Below, in pieces: positions 9,019 through 17,497 of a stretch of DNA of 64,000 bases. A program made the position numbers and the translations under genes. Each line of letters opens with the position of its first letter. The first letter of the stretch is position 1. The stretch lies in contig NZ_FNJI01000001.1 in the NCBI RefSeq assembly GCF_900104445.1, positions 186,001 to 250,000 on the forward strand. Reading direction: 5' to 3'. The notes under the pieces are model-generated. The model was not told the origin of the DNA. It did no database searches and was given only the letters and a program-made list of their open reading frames with translations. The DNA is from Desulforhopalus singaporensis (GTDB taxonomy: Bacteria > Desulfobacterota > Desulfobulbia > Desulfobulbales > Desulfocapsaceae).

Positions 9019-9624
9019 ATGTACTGCAATTCAGAACCTATTATTCTCGCCTCGGGCTCTCCCAGACGGATTGATTTTCTGCAGTCCCTGGGACTTGAAT
9101 TCTCCGTTTGCGCCACGGCGATAGACGAGGACAGGAACACCGGGGAAAGCCCCGAGGATTTTGTCCGCAGGATGGCGGTTGAAAAATGCCGGGCGATAAG
9201 TGTCAAAAACCGCGACAGCTGGGTTATTGGCGGAGACACCATCGTCTGTATCGACGACGCCATTCTGGGAAAACCTGTATCGGCAGAGGAGGCGGTGTCC
9301 ATGTTGATGCGTTTATCCGGCCGGGTTCACCTGGTAAGGTCAAGTTTTTGTGTGAACCATGAAGCGCGATCACTGTCTGTATCCCGGGTGGTCGCGACCC
9401 GGGTGGTGTTTGGCGAATTTTCCGAAGATGTCGCTAAAAGCTATGTGGCCGGCGGAGAATCTCTTGACAAAGCGGGAGGGTACGGTATTCAAGGTAAAGG
9501 TACGGCACTGGTAAAAGAAATCCAGGGGTCCTACTCAAATGTCGTCGGCCTTCCTCTTTTTGAACTTACTGCCACCTTGCTGCAGCTTGGCGTAATAAGG
9601 CCACGCGTAGTTTTGGCAAGGTGA
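9019..9624 (+). CDS. maf: Maf-type nucleoside triphosphate pyrophosphatase
   Basis: House-cleaning enzyme that would hydrolyse non-canonical or methylated NTPs, or dTTP/UTP, to the monophosphate plus pyrophosphate. The 201-residue sequence opens with the signature LASGSPRR, followed by DEDRNTGESPEDFV, AVEKCRAI, the catalytic-Asp strand VIGGDTIV, and the late YGIQGKG and GSYSNVVGLPL motifs. Length is normal. Which subfamily (YhdE or YceF specificity) cannot be decided by eye. Confidence 0.92.
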   Translation: MYCNSEPIILASGSPRRIDFLQSLGLEFSVCATAIDEDRNTGESPEDFVRRMAVEKCRAISVKNRDSWVIGGDTIVCIDDAILGKPVSAEEAVSMLMRLSGRVHLVRSSFCVNHEARSLSVSRVVATRVVFGEFSEDVAKSYVAGGESLDKAGGYGIQGKGTALVKEIQGSYSNVVGLPLFELTATLLQLGVIRPRVVLAR

Positions 9625-10073
9625 TTTTCCTCTTCCTGGTCGTCGAACTCTTCCTTGGTGGCAGAAAGTTTGGTAATTCACTGGATACATTATAAGAGTT
9701 CGAGTATTATTAAGGTCAGTTGTGTTTTGTAGTGCTTGGGAGGTGTGGTGGCGTCCCCGGGCCGGGCCGGATTTTCACGAGTCTTACAAGACCATGATCG
9801 AGCCATTTCGTGCGCAGCTGTAGACTCTGGTGTGATTCCCTGATCGCGGATCGGACAAACTTGTCATGGTTGTCTTCAGGGGGAAATCGAGTACAGCAAG
9901 CACTGATTGTCCAAAGTGAAAACCGTAGCCGCAAGGTCACGTGGGTGGTGCGGCTCATTCAATGCAGATGAATTTTCATTAAACATTCAGGCCTGGCCAA
10001 TGGCCTGAGCAAATTATATCAAGAAGACCTGTTGAAGGATATAGTAACAGTTCTGCGGGACGGAGCAAAAGAA
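9625..10073. other. Gene-free stretch with two inverted repeats
   Basis: No convincing gene. It holds a 10-bp inverted repeat TCGAACTCTT/AAGAGTTCGA (9643-9652 and 9694-9703, 41 bases apart) and a hairpin TCAGGCC-(8)-GGCCTGA (9987-10008). The latter sits 65 bases upstream of the HEAT/CNB gene start and could lie in its leader. A leftward 80-codon open frame at 9716-9958 has no homology I recognise and no good ribosome-binding site. Confidence 0.5.
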
Positions 10074-13000
10074 ATGGCCCTGATTAATGTGCAGAAAAGA
10101 GGTGTCGAAGCCCTGAAGCTGTTCAATAATTCCATAACGACCCGGCGTCTCTACCCACCTGAGGCCCCGCAGGTGAGCAACGCTGCCAGTCTTGGCTTTG
10201 AGGGGGTCCAGCAGTATGTGGCCGATTTCGGCTCTCTCTCTTTCTCCCTGGAGAGGAATGCAAGCTTTGTCGCCGACCACGAGTTGTCGCCGGAAATTCT
10301 CGATTCCTTCCCTAACCTTGTTGTCTATCGACATCTCCGTCATCTCGGCTACTCCGCCATCGTGATAGATGAAACTGTCGATCGTTTTACCTACAACCAG
10401 ATAGTAGATGCGTTCTCGGTGACGGCGGAAAAAATTGCCAGACAGGGTGGCGGCACCCAGCTGATAACCAATATGGGGTTGAGAAAATATTTTCAGCAAA
10501 GCGATGACAACCTGGGTGGGGCAGCAAAAGCTCAGAGTGATTTAGCTGCTCATGCAAAGAAAAAGGTCGTGGTACGGCCGGAGTTGATTGGCTGCCTGCT
10601 GGGTGAAGACGAGAGGCCTTTGGTTCAAGAGGAGCTCAAGGAAAAGATGAGGTCGGTCCAGGGTGCGACCGAAGTGGTCGTCGCGGCAGTCAGCTACGTC
10701 CTGCAGTCTATCCATCAACAGAAGCGGATCTACCCCTCCCGACTGTTTTCAAAAATGATTGAAAACAGCGGGATGATGATCGATCAGGCAATGGTTGACA
10801 AAGTTGCCGGCAGTCTGGGTAATGATCTCTCCGCCAATCTGAAAAACACCGCCCTCTGTGTGGTGCTGTGCCAGAACTTTCCCGGAAATTTCGGGTTGCA
10901 GCTGTATAACAGCCTTATATCCCGCCTGACCTTCGATAGGTTCGGCAGGGTTGTGGGAATTCTCAGAATACAGCTTGAACGGCTTAAGATCGGTGGTGAA
11001 CAGGAGGCGCAGCGGGTGGTGCTGCAAAGGGTGCTGGAGCGACTTTTTGAGACCGACAGGGGAAAACAGTATCAGAAACGGGAAAAAACCAGGCATATAA
11101 TAGATGACGGGGAGCGGGAGCGGCGAAAGAAACGGCTTGAGGTTCAGCTGGGATCGCTTGTCGGTGGAAATTTGCAGTCGCTTGAAAGTATTGAGCTGCT
11201 GCGTCACCTGCCGCGTGCTGTCAGCAAGCTGTTAAAAGGCGAGAACAGGGCGTATGTTCCGAAGATCCTGAAATACCTGGTTAGTTATTATTACCAGAAC
11301 AAGAACAGGAACCTCTTGCCGTGGCTGGAGTGCGTTTTTGAACTGACTGAAAAAATAATGGAAAGCGGAAACCAGAAATTGTTGAATCCGCTTGCAGAAA
11401 TACTCAGAGACTCTGCCCAGAGCGCCGCTTTTGGCGAAGAGCTGTTTGAAAAAAATATTATTATCCTCCAGGAAGTGATGTACAGCTACTGGAAAAAAGA
11501 GGAGTTCCGCCAGGGCGACGCGATCCTGGCCCTGCTTTATCAGCTGCGGGCGGGACAGATAAAGAACGCGGTCGGCTATAGAAAGGTCGTTGCCAATGTT
11601 CAGGACAATTTTATCGACAGGACAATTTTGCCGAACCTGCTTCAGCAGTGTCTTCTCGATCATACCGATGAAAGCCTGATCTATCGCATGGTGCTTCAGG
11701 GACCGGTCGCCATACGGTTTATGGTTGATTCGCTGATAGAGGAGGAACTCACCGAAAACAGGATAAAGATTATCGATATCCTCACAAGTGTCAGAACTTT
11801 TGTGCCTGTGGTCGTTCGCGAACGGCTCAAGGATCATATGCCGTGGTATGGCAAGCGAAATCTCATCAAACTGCTGGGTGAGACGGGCAAGGAAGAAGAT
11901 GCACAGCTGACCCTGCCCTACCTGCAGCATCGGGATTACCGGGTGCAGCGGGAGGCTTTCCTCTGTATCTACAAGATCGGGGGACGCCACAGGAAGAGGC
12001 TGCTACTGGCGGGACTGGACGGAGCTCCGGAGCTGGTCATGATCAACATCGTGGAGGCCCTGGAAGAGTTCTGCGATGATGAGGTGGCACTTAAGCTGGG
12101 AACCATTCTGCCGGATTTTATGCACATCAGCGAAACGGAGAGAGAGCAGTTCCTGGTGACTGTCATGACAACCCTTGGACATTGTCGATGTACGGCGGCC
12201 CTTGATGTTCTCGAAACCTTTCTGGACACCAAGGGCCAGAAGACGGCCAGGTCGGTTCCCGGTCATTTGTGGGATATGGCGGAAGAGAAGTGCGACAGTC
12301 TCAGGACAGCGCTGAAAGAAGAGACAAAAGCCGGCGTCAAGGCGGCGAGCCGGATACGGAAAAGCGCTCTCAGGCAGGCTGCCGCTGTGGGACGGGACGG
12401 CAGGGCTTCGGCCCTTTTCGGTCCATCCATTGAAAAAACAGTACAGGAACTGGTCGCCGGCGGCGAAAACGAACAAGCCCAAAATCTGTTGCTGGAGCTG
12501 ATCGCGGTGAACGTCGACAAGAAGAACTTTAACAGGGCGGAAAAAATTCGCGAATGGCTTGTTGAAATCGATGAGAGCGCGCTGGTGCTGATAATGAGAG
12601 CGGTGGAGCTTATCGAACAGGGGAAGAGGGAGGCTGACAGGGAAGATCATCTTGAAGTCTGGAGTAAGCTGTACGACGCTCTTGACACGGAAGAGTTCTG
12701 TGAATTGTTTGGTGCGATGATCCACAGGAAATACGATCCCGGCCAACGTATTGTCACCCAGGGTACCTCAATGAAAAGTTTTGTGTTTATTGACAAGGGA
12801 CGTGCCAATGTCTCTTTTGATTTAAACGGTGAAGAGGTATTGCTGACAACCGTGGAGCGGGGAGGATGCCTGGGGGCGGAGACACGTCTTGAACCTTCAA
12901 ACTGGACCATATCGGCGACCAGCGTCGGCGCCTGCAGGGTGTCGGTACTGCCGTTTGAGCGGGTTGCGCAGTGGGAAGAGAGCTGCCCCCGGCTGATCGA

Positions 13001-13430
13001 CAAAATCAAACAATTTTGCGCCGACTTCCGGTCTACCGGTACAATGATCGAGGAGAATTCCCTGGACCGCAGAGCCCACGAGCGATTTGCCGCAGACGGA
13101 AAAGTCCGGGCGATGCTGCTCGACAGCCGGGACCGCCGGACCGGAGGCCAGATAATAGGCGACATCAAAGATATAAGCGCAGGGGGCATGGCTTTTGAAA
13201 TTGTTGCAAAACATAACAAGGAAGGCAAAACCTTGTGGGGTGCCAGGATGCTGTTCCAGTTTCTCGATGTGTCTTTTGAGAGCAGCACAGCCGAAGTGGC
13301 CGGGGACGTTATTGCCGTGAAATTTATTCCAGGAGCCGCCGACGGGGAGGAGCTGCTATCGGTCCATGTACGATTTGACGCGGTGCTGCATGCCGATATC
13401 CTTGAGAGAATACAGGATGTCCGAGTATAA
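10074..13430 (+). CDS. HEAT-repeat / cyclic-nucleotide-binding / PilZ protein
   Basis: Cytoplasmic protein of about 1118 residues. The first ~780 residues are almost entirely helical; a HEAT-like stretch lies near 580-730 (e.g. LLGETGKEEDAQLTLPYLQH). Residues ~885-980 form a CRP/PKA-type cyclic-nucleotide-binding beta roll (YDPGQRIVTQG, FIDKGRANV, GGCLGAE). The end (~995-1118) is a PilZ domain with both c-di-GMP motifs, RRAHER and DISAGG. No DNA-binding domain follows. ATG 10074 has GGAG eight bases upstream; an in-frame TTG at 10032 is the alternative. The next gene begins 86 bases later. Likely a scaffold reading two nucleotide signals; partner unknown. Confidence 0.75.
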   Translation: MALINVQKRGVEALKLFNNSITTRRLYPPEAPQVSNAASLGFEGVQQYVADFGSLSFSLERNASFVADHELSPEILDSFPNLVVYRHLRHLGYSAIVIDETVDRFTYNQIVDAFSVTAEKIARQGGGTQLITNMGLRKYFQQSDDNLGGAAKAQSDLAAHAKKKVVVRPELIGCLLGEDERPLVQEELKEKMRSVQGATEVVVAAVSYVLQSIHQQKRIYPSRLFSKMIENSGMMIDQAMVDKVAGSLGNDLSANLKNTALCVVLCQNFPGNFGLQLYNSLISRLTFDRFGRVVGILRIQLERLKIGGEQEAQRVVLQRVLERLFETDRGKQYQKREKTRHIIDDGERERRKKRLEVQLGSLVGGNLQSLESIELLRHLPRAVSKLLKGENRAYVPKILKYLVSYYYQNKNRNLLPWLECVFELTEKIMESGNQKLLNPLAEILRDSAQSAAFGEELFEKNIIILQEVMYSYWKKEEFRQGDAILALLYQLRAGQIKNAVGYRKVVANVQDNFIDRTILPNLLQQCLLDHTDESLIYRMVLQGPVAIRFMVDSLIEEELTENRIKIIDILTSVRTFVPVVVRERLKDHMPWYGKRNLIKLLGETGKEEDAQLTLPYLQHRDYRVQREAFLCIYKIGGRHRKRLLLAGLDGAPELVMINIVEALEEFCDDEVALKLGTILPDFMHISETEREQFLVTVMTTLGHCRCTAALDVLETFLDTKGQKTARSVPGHLWDMAEEKCDSLRTALKEETKAGVKAASRIRKSALRQAAAVGRDGRASALFGPSIEKTVQELVAGGENEQAQNLLLELIAVNVDKKNFNRAEKIREWLVEIDESALVLIMRAVELIEQGKREADREDHLEVWSKLYDALDTEEFCELFGAMIHRKYDPGQRIVTQGTSMKSFVFIDKGRANVSFDLNGEEVLLTTVERGGCLGAETRLEPSNWTISATSVGACRVSVLPFERVAQWEESCPRLIDKIKQFCADFRSTGTMIEENSLDRRAHERFAADGKVRAMLLDSRDRRTGGQIIGDIKDISAGGMAFEIVAKHNKEGKTLWGARMLFQFLDVSFESSTAEVAGDVIAVKFIPGAADGEELLSVHVRFDAVLHADILERIQDVRV

Positions 13431-13516
13431 GAAACAACAGTGGCGTGCCGTAGCGGTCGTGCTTGTGATCATGGATGCAAGGTGTATGCGGCTCGACTGT
13501 AAAGCGGGTATCTGAG

Positions 13517-15307
13517 ATGTCGACGGGGGAGTACATGGACAGCGGCCGCGATGATATTTCTCAATTTTACCTCAGCCACCTCGGTGGGCAATGGAGTGAA
13601 AAGCTCGTAGTTGAGTGCCCATTTTGCCGGTCGCGGGGGGTTGCACCGGGCAAACTGGTTGTTTTCCTCAACCGGGAGAGTTTTTTTTACGGCTATTTTC
13701 GCTGTCTCAACCGATGTGTTGCCGGCGGCTTTGCGTTGTGGTTCGCGCAACTTGCGGCAATACCTCTGGCAGAGGTTCCCGGGTACGACCATACGAGATG
13801 GGAGAACCGCATATACCTCAAGTACGCCGGGGACAATATCAATGAAGAGATCCAGTCATACCAGAACCGGAGTTCCGGTGCCATCGACGACTATTTTGGT
13901 CAAAGATCGATCTCCACAGCGGCACGCAGAGAACTGCAGGTCGGGTATAACGGCCGCTACCTTGTCTACCCTTATATCCAGGAGGACGGTAACTGCTATA
14001 GCGCGCGCTGCGTCCACCCAGAAAACAGCAGTGACTTTTTCTGGCACGGCAACGAGAAATTCACCAGGCCTCCCTACTGCCTGTTCAATGTCCAGGACAT
14101 AGCCAGATGTGAAAACGGTGCGCTTTTTCTGTGTGAAAAAGAAGAGAGCCTGCTGGCTTTGAAGCAGCTCGGCTTCCCCGGCGTTGCCGTGGCTGATCAC
14201 AACCTTTTCGAGGAGCTCAACCCTGAGCTGTTCGCCTATATAAAGACTCTTTTTATCTTTGTTGCCAACAGCCCGGAATCTATCAAAAGCGCCAGAAAAT
14301 TCGCTTCACGAGTGGGCTATAAGGCACGAATAGTATCATGGCCGCCGCAGGCGCCGAATAATTATACCCTGGTAAAGCTTGCTGCAGATTCCGGGGAAAA
14401 TTTCAGCGGTGAAGTGGGCGCAATGATCAGGAAGGCCAGCTCTTTTTCTCCTTTCAGGCCGCCGGCGCAGGAGTTTCGGCTGTTTCGGCAGGGGATCGCC
14501 CGGCAGGGGGAAGAGTCCTATCGCAAGATGGCATCGGGATTTTCTCTGCTGGATCGGGCGATAGGCGGTATACACGGCATAAACGTCATCGGCGGCGGCC
14601 CTAAAGTGGGAAAATCGACTTTTGTCATTCAGATTGCCTCGGAAATGTCCCGCTGCAAGATACCAGTACTCTACTATGACTTTGAAAACGGCAGGCAAAA
14701 AATTTATCAACGGACCTTGAGTCGCCTGGCGAGGATGGACCTGGCGGAGATGATAGCCGGAGGCTGCGAACCCGGGGGAGCGGACGAGTTCGCAAAAGCT
14801 TGCGGCGTGCTGGAAAAGATGTTGTTTTACTGGAGGATCGTCAACGATCGAAAGATCACCCCGGAGCTGATGAAAAAACATATCGAGTTCATCAGGCACG
14901 AGACCCGGAGCGACTATACCGTGGTTGTTATCGACAGCCTGCATAAGCTGCCCTTTAAAGAGTTTGCCGAGAAGCGGGTCGGCATCGACGCCTGGCTGCG
15001 CCAGATGGAATCTATCCGCGACGACCTGCAGGTCTCTTTTCTGGTAATTTCGGAGTTATCCCGGGGTGAGGGCGGAGCATACGACGACCTCCCTCACCTC
15101 GGGGTGTTCAAGGGTTCCGGTGATATCGAGTACAGCGCCGACAACGCCATGGTCCTTTTCCCCGAACCGGAAGGAACCGGCAGCACCCCTGGCGACAGGG
15201 GCAACAGGCTGCACCTTGTGGCGAGCAGGGAGCACAGCCCCGGTATTGTCGCCGACTACAGGCTCGATTTTCCATACTGGTCGTTTGTGGAAAAGAGGGC
15301 GGAGTAA
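13517..15307 (+). CDS. Twinkle-like primase-helicase: zinc finger, degenerate TOPRIM, DnaB-type RecA ATPase
   Basis: About 596 residues. The N-terminus has a zinc-ribbon pattern (CPFC, then CLNRC ~30 residues on) as in CHC2 primases. A middle region resembles TOPRIM, with a Glu in FLCEKEESLLAL, but the acidic DxD strand reads FIFVANSPES. The C-terminal RecA fold has Walker A GGGPKVGKST, YDFENG, Walker B VVVIDSLHKL, ISELSRG where DnaB usually has a Gln, and FKGSGDIEYSADN. This order is that of T7 gp4/Twinkle. The frame is open from 13475; ATG 13517 starts just before the conserved part. Convergent with trmFO, 7 bases apart. No phage genes are nearby. Primase activity is doubtful; helicase or ATPase activity is plausible. 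Confidence 0.75.
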   Translation: MSTGEYMDSGRDDISQFYLSHLGGQWSEKLVVECPFCRSRGVAPGKLVVFLNRESFFYGYFRCLNRCVAGGFALWFAQLAAIPLAEVPGYDHTRWENRIYLKYAGDNINEEIQSYQNRSSGAIDDYFGQRSISTAARRELQVGYNGRYLVYPYIQEDGNCYSARCVHPENSSDFFWHGNEKFTRPPYCLFNVQDIARCENGALFLCEKEESLLALKQLGFPGVAVADHNLFEELNPELFAYIKTLFIFVANSPESIKSARKFASRVGYKARIVSWPPQAPNNYTLVKLAADSGENFSGEVGAMIRKASSFSPFRPPAQEFRLFRQGIARQGEESYRKMASGFSLLDRAIGGIHGINVIGGGPKVGKSTFVIQIASEMSRCKIPVLYYDFENGRQKIYQRTLSRLARMDLAEMIAGGCEPGGADEFAKACGVLEKMLFYWRIVNDRKITPELMKKHIEFIRHETRSDYTVVVIDSLHKLPFKEFAEKRVGIDAWLRQMESIRDDLQVSFLVISELSRGEGGAYDDLPHLGVFKGSGDIEYSADNAMVLFPEPEGTGSTPGDRGNRLHLVASREHSPGIVADYRLDFPYWSFVEKRAE

Positions 15308-15314
15308 ACAGCGC

Positions 15315-16646
15315 TCAATTCTCAACGCCATATTGTTCAAGCCACAGATCCATTGCCCGCTCCGACCTAGTGGCCCGCTCCTGTCCCCTGAATTTTTTGC
15401 GGATTTTCTTTTCCCAGGGGGGAAACAGCCCGAAATTGACATTTGACGGCTGGAATTTTTTCGGGTCGCTCCCGGTTAGATGGGCGACAAGAGCGCCGAG
15501 CGCGGTTTCGGCCGGCGGCACTACCGGAGCCTTGCCCATACTGATCCTGGCACCGTTGATTCCGGCAAGCAGCCCCATGGCGGCGGATTCCACATATCCT
15601 TCAACCCCGGAGAGCTGGCCGGCAAGCAGCAGGTCGGAACGCTTTTTGAACTGAAGGGTGGGGTCCAAAAGCTCCGGAGATGTAACGAAAGTGTTGCGAT
15701 GGATGGAGCCGAGTCGTGCAAACTCGGCGTTCTCCATCCCCGGGATCAGCCGGAATATCCTTTTCTGCTCGGGGTAGGTGAGCTTGGTCTGAAAGCCTAC
15801 CATGTTGTAGGTAGTGCCTTCACGGTTTTCTTTTCTGAGCTGAACTACAGCATATGGTTCCTTGCCGGTATTCGGGTCAGCCAACCCCACCGGCTTCATG
15901 GGGCCGAAACGCAGGGTATCCTCTCCCCGGGAGCGGATGACTTCGACGGGCAGACACCCTTCAAAATATTTGACGTCTTCAAACTCCTTCAAAGGCGTGT
16001 ACTCCGCCTTGGCCAGCTCATCGATAAAGAGGAGATAGGCCGCTTTGTCCATGGGGCAGTTCAGGTAGTCTCCCGGACCGTCGCTGTAGCGGGATTTGCT
16101 GTAGATTATCGTCATATCCAGCGACTCCGCATAGACTATCGGCGCTATGGCATCGTAGAATGCCAATCGTTTTTTCCCGGTAAACCCGGCAAGGGACTCG
16201 GCAAGGCTGGATGAGGTAAGGGGCCCGGTTGCAAGGATTATGGGAGCGCTTGCCGGAGGCGGCAGTTCCGTTACTTCCTCCCTGATAATTTCGACGTTCG
16301 GGTGTTCATGGAGGGTGGCGGTGATCTTTTTGGCAAACAGCTCACGATTGACGGCAAGGGCTTTGCCCGCAGGCACCCTGGTTTCATAAGCCGTTTTCAT
16401 AATAAGAGAGTCAAGGCGGGACATCTCCTTTTTCAGCAGTCCCACCGCCGAATGGCCTTCATCGGATCGCAGGGAATTCGAGCAGACCAGTTCAGCCAGG
16501 TTGTCCGAATGGTGGGCGGGGCTATAGCTGCGGGGTCTCATCTCAAACAGCCTTACCCGGCAGCCTCTTCTTATCAGCTGCCAGGTCGCTTCGCACCCGG
16601 CCAGCCCTCCTCCTATCACTGTAATTTTTTGCTCTTTATCGTTCAT
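15315..16646 (-). CDS. trmFO: Methylenetetrahydrofolate-tRNA-(uracil-5-)-methyltransferase
   Basis: Folate/FAD-dependent enzyme that makes ribothymidine at tRNA position 54. The 443 residues begin with the FAD loop [13 protein letters not shown], followed by [45 protein letters not shown] and [14 protein letters not shown], all TrmFO/Gid hallmarks. Length is typical. Start ATG 16646 is preceded by an AGGAT box at slightly long spacing. It presumably replaces the SAM-dependent TrmA used by enterobacteria. Confidence 0.95.
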   Translation of the reverse strand: MNDKEQKITVIGGGLAGCEATWQLIRRGCRVRLFEMRPRSYSPAHHSDNLAELVCSNSLRSDEGHSAVGLLKKEMSRLDSLIMKTAYETRVPAGKALAVNRELFAKKITATLHEHPNVEIIREEVTELPPPASAPIILATGPLTSSSLAESLAGFTGKKRLAFYDAIAPIVYAESLDMTIIYSKSRYSDGPGDYLNCPMDKAAYLLFIDELAKAEYTPLKEFEDVKYFEGCLPVEVIRSRGEDTLRFGPMKPVGLADPNTGKEPYAVVQLRKENREGTTYNMVGFQTKLTYPEQKRIFRLIPGMENAEFARLGSIHRNTFVTSPELLDPTLQFKKRSDLLLAGQLSGVEGYVESAAMGLLAGINGARISMGKAPVVPPAETALGALVAHLTGSDPKKFQPSNVNFGLFPPWEKKIRKKFRGQERATRSERAMDLWLEQYGVEN

Positions 16647-16876
16647 TTTTTCTGTTTATATCCTGCTGCCCCCGCCCTGTAGAGTGAGTCCCCGGAACAT
16701 GTCGGACGGCAGATGGCGGGGGCAGTACGTTTCAGGTAAGAATTCATCAATCCTGAGCCATCTCAGTCTCTGGTGAAATCGATTGTAACCTTAAAGAAGA
16801 AGTGAAACACCAACATATTGCAAGAGTATTTTTGCAAGAGATGCGGCCACAAAACGATTTTTTCTATAAAGGTTCA

Positions 16877-17497
16877 TTATGGGAAGACAATTGTTACCCG
16901 GACCTTTTTGCGCCCCCACTCCAGAGCGGCATGGTGGGAATGGAAATAGAGGTCGAGGCGGTCGGGTCCCTTTATCGCACCTCCGCGGTCCTGCACCACC
17001 CCCCAGCCGTAACCTGGAACATGAATACGTGTTCCAAAAGGATAGTAGCTGGTATCCGCTGCCAGGGTCCCGTCGTGGGGCAGGAAGTACCACGGAAAGA
17101 GCAGCAGCCGAAAAGGGATCATCCATGGTCGGCGAATGGAATCGACGGAAAAAAAACCCTCCTCGGGTTCGCGGGGAACGGAGCCGTTGGCCGTCAGGCC
17201 GGAATAGGGTCTGCCTTTATCTGGTCCGCTTGACTGGTACTTGTTCCAGAAGTCGAGCTTCAAATAGGTCGCGTTTCCCCTCTCCCATTCACAGCATTTG
17301 CTGCAGTTGCAATAGGCGGTGGCTTCAATGATCCGGGTGGTGCTGGAGGCGGCGCACCCGCCTGTTGCAAGTGATGCCGCGGTTATGAGTAGCAGCAGTG
17401 CCATCCGCATCACCCGGGGTGCGCTGCTGCCCCGGATGTTCTTCAAAGATAGGACAAGGCTGTGAAACAGCCTTGTCCTCAGGTGCGATAGAACCAT
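16877..17497 (-). CDS. 3D-domain cell-wall lipoprotein
   Basis: About 206 residues from ATG 17497, which lies inside the last codons of mutL, giving a 19-base overlap that suggests translational coupling. An inner start (ATG 17410 or 17404) would give a short lipoprotein signal MRMALLLLITAASLATGGC with Cys as the lipid site. The mature part carries the 3D fold: ATAYCNCSKCC near the start and PFGTRIHVPG, VVQDRGGAIKG, RLDLYF at the end, with the three aspartates that name the domain (as in the MltA C-terminus and YocH/Rpf-like proteins). A peptidoglycan hydrolase role is likely. Four Cys cluster in CNCSKCCEW. Confidence 0.78.
   Translation of the reverse strand: MVLSHLRTRLFHSLVLSLKNIRGSSAPRVMRMALLLLITAASLATGGCAASSTTRIIEATAYCNCSKCCEWERGNATYLKLDFWNKYQSSGPDKGRPYSGLTANGSVPREPEEGFFSVDSIRRPWMIPFRLLLFPWYFLPHDGTLAADTSYYPFGTRIHVPGYGWGVVQDRGGAIKGPDRLDLYFHSHHAALEWGRKKVRVTIVFP

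Noticed and set aside
9716-9958. Leftward 80-codon open frame
   Set aside because: No homology, no Shine-Dalgarno; region treated as non-coding.
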